A DNA stretch of 8,571 bases. It comes from an uncultured Limnohabitans sp. Its GTDB lineage: Bacteria > Pseudomonadota > Gammaproteobacteria > Burkholderiales > Burkholderiaceae_C. The stretch lies in assembly GCA_937928195.1 (NCBI GenBank), contig CALEYZ010000124.1:1-8571 (forward strand). Reading direction: 5' to 3'. The notes under the pieces were generated by a model that had not been told where the DNA came from, ran no database searches, and saw only the letters and a list, made by a program, of their open reading frames with translations. Of this stretch, positions 6,635-8,571 are shown piece by piece. The position numbers were made by a program, and so were the translations under genes. The number at the start of each line of letters is the position of its first letter. Position 1 is the first letter of the stretch.

Positions 6635-7388
6635 AAAAACCAAAGCCATTGAACTGCCCGAAGTGAATTTCTCAGAGGACGGTGAGTCGCGCTATTTGCA
6701 TTTGGGCACACCTTGGATTCAAGGCGCCATGAACATCAAAGAGCCCTTTGAGTTGGACCTGGAGTATGTGCAGCGCATGATGGCCGGTTTGCTGTTTTTA
6801 AAGAGCGCATCCGTGTCGGGCAGGCATGCCATGCAATTGGGTCTGGGTGCGGCCAGCTTGACCAAATTTTGTTACAAAAAATTGCGCTGGACATGTACCG
6901 CCATTGAGCTCAATCCAGGTGTATTGCACGCTTGCCGAGGCTGGTTCAAGCTGCCAGAAGATGGCCCTCGCATGCGCGTCATCATTGCGGATGCGGCGCA
7001 AGAAATTCAAAGCGACGAATGGCAGGGCACGGTCGACATTTTGCATGTCGATTTGTATGACCATGAGGCCGCTGCGCCGGTTCTCGACTCTGTTGCGTTT
7101 TATCGAAATTGCCGCGCCCTGCTCACCGATGAAGGCACCATGACGGTTAACTTGTTTGGCCGCACATCCAGTTATGAAAAAAGCTTGGCCAAAATGGCAG
7201 AAGCCTTCGGTGAAGACGCTCTTTGGGCGTTCAAGCCCACGCGCGAAGGCAATACCGTGGTTTTGGCGCAGCGAACTGCCAGCCGTCCAAAGCGCGATGT
7301 TTTATTGGCGCAAGCGGAGGCCATTGAAAACAGATTTGCTTTGCCTGCCACCAAGTGGCTGCGCGTCTTCAAGCCCCTGGTGAAGTAA
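6624..7388 (+). CDS. Spermidine-synthase-fold (SpeE-like) protein, divergent
   Basis: The 254-residue product has the order of motifs of polyamine aminopropyltransferases and related SAM-binding Rossmann enzymes: MQLGLGAASLTKFC (70-83) at the nucleotide loop, AIELNPGV (93-100) with Glu95 placed to bind a ribose, IADAAQEI (121-128) with Asp123, and ILHVDLYDHEAA (139-150) with Asp143 and Asp146 at the place of the DxxD active-site segment. It departs from classical spermidine synthase: the GGGDGG-type loop is GLGAAS, the DPxGP element after DxxD is HEAA, and the N-terminal beta domain is short (true SpeE is usually about 280-310 residues). It may therefore be a methyltransferase-like or aminopropyltransferase-like enzyme with another substrate, so polyamine synthesis should not be assumed. 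The start ATG at 6624 overlaps the TatD-family gene by 11 nt; no strong Shine-Dalgarno is seen, consistent with coupling. Confidence 0.8.
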   Translation: MSVKKTKAIELPEVNFSEDGESRYLHLGTPWIQGAMNIKEPFELDLEYVQRMMAGLLFLKSASVSGRHAMQLGLGAASLTKFCYKKLRWTCTAIELNPGVLHACRGWFKLPEDGPRMRVIIADAAQEIQSDEWQGTVDILHVDLYDHEAAAPVLDSVAFYRNCRALLTDEGTMTVNLFGRTSSYEKSLAKMAEAFGEDALWAFKPTREGNTVVLAQRTASRPKRDVLLAQAEAIENRFALPATKWLRVFKPLVK

Positions 7389-7467
7389 AAGCGCTTAAAA
7401 ACTAGGGTTTACCCAAATTATTCTGGGCTTTCATTGCCTCTTTGTAGGTGAAATCCACATGAACTTG

Positions 7468-7508
7468 GGGATGGAATGGGGACAGAATCCCGCCATCCCA
7501 AACTTTTT
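7468..7508 (+). terminator. GC-rich hairpin plus T-run: terminator or leader attenuator
   Basis: Arms GGGATGG (7468-7474) and CCATCCC (7493-7499) form a 7-bp stem. Inside it GGG (7478-7480) and CCC (7489-7491) can add three pairs after a small internal loop. AAAC and then TTTTT (7504-7508) follow, giving an intrinsic-terminator-like outline with the T-run slightly displaced. Only 14 nt separate the T-run from the tctB GTG, too little for a complete promoter. If it terminates, it must therefore act on transcripts that would otherwise enter tctB. It may end the lol unit, work as an attenuator, or merely be a 5'-UTR structure. Confidence 0.4.
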
Positions 7509-7515
7509 GGAGGAG
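7509..7515 (+). promoter_or_regulatory. Shine-Dalgarno site of tctB
   Basis: GGAGGAG lies 7 nt before GTG at 7523 and decides this non-ATG start. It begins directly after the T-run of the upstream hairpin, so RNA folding there could affect ribosome access. Confidence 0.75.
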
Positions 7516-7522
7516 TGTCCCT

Positions 7523-8011
7523 GTGAAAATCAAAAGTCAAAAAGACTTTTTCTCCGGCCTGATGTTCACCGTTGTCGGTGCCTCATTCGCGTACGGAGCA
7601 ACAAGTTATACCGTCGGTACCGGTGCCCGCATGGGCCCTGGCTACTTCCCACTTCTGTTGGGCGTGATCTTGGCGCTGTTAGGTGCTGTGATTTTGTTCA
7701 AGTCATTGGTGGTTGAAACCCCTGATGGCGAGCCCGTGGGCAAATGGGCATGGAAGCCTTTGTTCTTCATCATTGCCGGCAACTTGTTGTTCGGTGTGTT
7801 GTTGGGTGGTTTGCCCAGCATTGGTTTGCCCGCCATGGGTTTGATCGCTGCTATTTTTGGCACCACCATTGTGGTCAGCATGGCCGGCGATGAGTTTGTG
7901 TTCAAAGAAACCATCGTGTTGAGTGCCATCTTGTCGGTGATGAGCTACGCGGCCTTCATCATGCTGCTCAAATTGCAGTTCCCAGTGTGGCCAACTTTCA
8001 TTAGCGGCTAA
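7523..8011 (+). CDS. tctB: Tripartite tricarboxylate transporter small membrane subunit TctB
   Basis: TctB is the small integral-membrane subunit of TTT-type secondary importers, in which a periplasmic binding protein (TctC/Bug) delivers a carboxylate such as citrate to TctA and TctB. The 162-residue product has the family size. Hydrophobic segments lie at about 9-27, 41-62, 78-97, 100-121 and 129-150, and the conserved turn GTGARMGPGYFP occurs at 32-43. The start is GTG, supported by GGAGGAG 7 nt upstream; the N-terminus MKIKSQKDFFSGLMF is typical of the family. tctA follows after 10 nt, so the two are co-transcribed. The substrate cannot be told from this subunit. No tctC precedes it here, although tctC is commonly first in tct operons. 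Confidence 0.92.
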   Translation: MKIKSQKDFFSGLMFTVVGASFAYGATSYTVGTGARMGPGYFPLLLGVILALLGAVILFKSLVVETPDGEPVGKWAWKPLFFIIAGNLLFGVLLGGLPSIGLPAMGLIAAIFGTTIVVSMAGDEFVFKETIVLSAILSVMSYAAFIMLLKLQFPVWPTFISG

Positions 8012-8015
8012 GGAG
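8010..8015 (+). promoter_or_regulatory. Shine-Dalgarno site of tctA
   Basis: AAGGAG overlaps the tctB stop codon and lies 6 nt before the ATG at 8022, placing the start of the truncated tctA gene. Confidence 0.75.
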
Positions 8016-8021
8016 TAATCA

Positions 8022-8571
8022 ATGGACTTGTTCAATAACTTGGCGATGGGTTTTGGTGTTGCATTCACCTTCCAAAACCTGATTTACGCTTTCATCGGCT
8101 GTTTGCTGGGCACCCTGATTGGTGTGTTGCCTGGCATTGGCCCCGTGGCAACCATTGCCATGCTCTTGCCCGCCACCTATGCATTGCCCCCCATTGCGGC
8201 TTTGATCATGTTGGCCGGTATTTACTACGGCGCCCAATACGGTGGTTCAACCACTGCGATTTTGGTCAACTTGCCTGGTGAATCGTCTTCGGTGGTGACC
8301 ACCATCGACGGCTACCAAATGGCGCGCAAAGGCCGTGCAGGCCCCGCGTTGGCGGCTGCTGGTTTGGGTTCGTTCTTTGCGGGCTCTGTGGGTACTTTGA
8401 TCTTGGCAGCGTTTGCGCCTCCTTTGACAGAACTCGCCTTCAAATTCGGCCCTGCTGAATACTTCTCGCTCATGATCTTGGGCTTGGTGGGTGCGGTGGT
8501 GTTGGCTTCGGGCTCGTTGCTCAAAGCGATTGCCATGATCGTGTTGGGCCTGTTGATGGGCTTGATCGGTA
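8022..8571 (+). CDS. tctA: Tripartite tricarboxylate transporter large membrane subunit TctA, 3'-truncated
   Basis: TctA is the large multi-spanning subunit that forms the transport path of TTT carboxylate importers. The frame from ATG 8022 stays open to the window end, giving 183 residues of a protein normally about 500 long, so the C-terminal two-thirds is outside. The two diagnostic N-terminal motifs are intact: GVLPGIGP at 34-41, and the conserved loop starting YYGAQYGGSTTAILVNLPGE at 68-87. Several hydrophobic segments are visible (about 17-37, 43-65, 107-132, 147-182). It lies 10 nt after tctB with its own strong ribosome-binding site. A tctC gene could follow downstream of tctA; the window cannot show this. 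Confidence 0.95.
   Translation, partial: MDLFNNLAMGFGVAFTFQNLIYAFIGCLLGTLIGVLPGIGPVATIAMLLPATYALPPIAALIMLAGIYYGAQYGGSTTAILVNLPGESSSVVTTIDGYQMARKGRAGPALAAAGLGSFFAGSVGTLILAAFAPPLTELAFKFGPAEYFSLMILGLVGAVVLASGSLLKAIAMIVLGLLMGLIG

Larger units (their letters stand above)
7389..7522. other. Intergenic region before tctB
   Basis: This 134-nt spacer holds no credible gene. Its first half is AT-rich with small palindromes (AAGCGCTT at 7389-7396, GGGTTTACCC at 7405-7414). A weak promoter candidate for tctB is TTAAAA at 7395-7400 with TATTCT at 7419-7424, spaced 18 nt, each matching four of six consensus bases; this is a guess. The second half contains the hairpin and T-run annotated separately, then the tctB ribosome-binding site. 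An ATG at 7459 with a weak AGGTG upstream opens an 85-codon frame that overlaps the tctB start out of frame; I do not regard it as a gene. Confidence 0.45.

Noticed and set aside
7459..7716. 85-codon plus-strand frame starting at ATG 7459 before tctB, with a weak AGGTG upstream
   Set aside because: Most of it re-reads tctB out of frame and gives a Cys/Arg-rich, non-hydrophobic product; the first part covers the hairpin and Shine-Dalgarno. A short regulatory leader peptide cannot be excluded, but nothing supports it.
1..8571. Mobile element, CRISPR, tRNA/rRNA or riboswitch signals
   Set aside because: Reading both strands I saw no transposase or integrase motifs, no regularly spaced direct repeats, no tRNA-like cloverleaf and no leader long enough for a known riboswitch class.

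Overview
The window reads as ordinary, densely packed chromosome of a betaproteobacterium, most likely a Comamonadaceae-type member of the Burkholderiales. This assignment is inference, based on protein-level resemblance (rsmD-coaD pair, RpfE-like/recJ pair, a single LolC/E-type permease next to lolD, TctB/TctA) and on moderately GC-rich DNA with frequent TTG and GTG codons. No RNA gene, insertion sequence, phage gene, CRISPR array or defence cassette is visible.

Layout. (1) Positions 1-1023, plus strand: the 3' part of rsmD (16S rRNA methyltransferase, cut by the left edge), then coaD (coenzyme A biosynthesis) after a 25-nt gap. (2) Positions 1048-3722, minus strand: an RpfE-like protein of unknown function followed by recJ (single-strand exonuclease), joined by a 4-nt ATGA overlap. 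This unit converges on coaD, and a 9-bp hairpin covers the coaD stop codon. (3) Positions 3723-3793: a 71-nt divergent intergenic region containing a small dyad. (4) Positions 3794-7388, plus strand: a four-gene unit whose every junction overlaps: LolC/E-type permease, LolD ATPase (8-nt overlap), a TatD-family hydrolase (4-nt overlap) and a spermidine-synthase-fold protein (11-nt overlap). (5) Positions 7389-7522: a 134-nt intergenic region with a GC-rich hairpin and a T-run just before the next ribosome-binding site. (6) Positions 7523-8571, plus strand: tctB and the 5' part of tctA, the small and large membrane subunits of a tripartite tricarboxylate transporter. No tctC lies upstream in this window, and tctA is cut by the right edge.

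How the genes work together. The LolC/E and LolD proteins form the inner-membrane machine that extracts lipoproteins and passes them to the periplasmic carrier. TctA and TctB form the membrane part of a solute-binding-protein-dependent carboxylate importer. RecJ serves DNA repair, and its coupling to the RpfE-like gene is the most suggestive hint of an unexplained functional link. The other genes are housekeeping. I found no convincing undescribed system; the second-look items are modest and concern gene coupling, possible RNA structures and two poorly characterised proteins.
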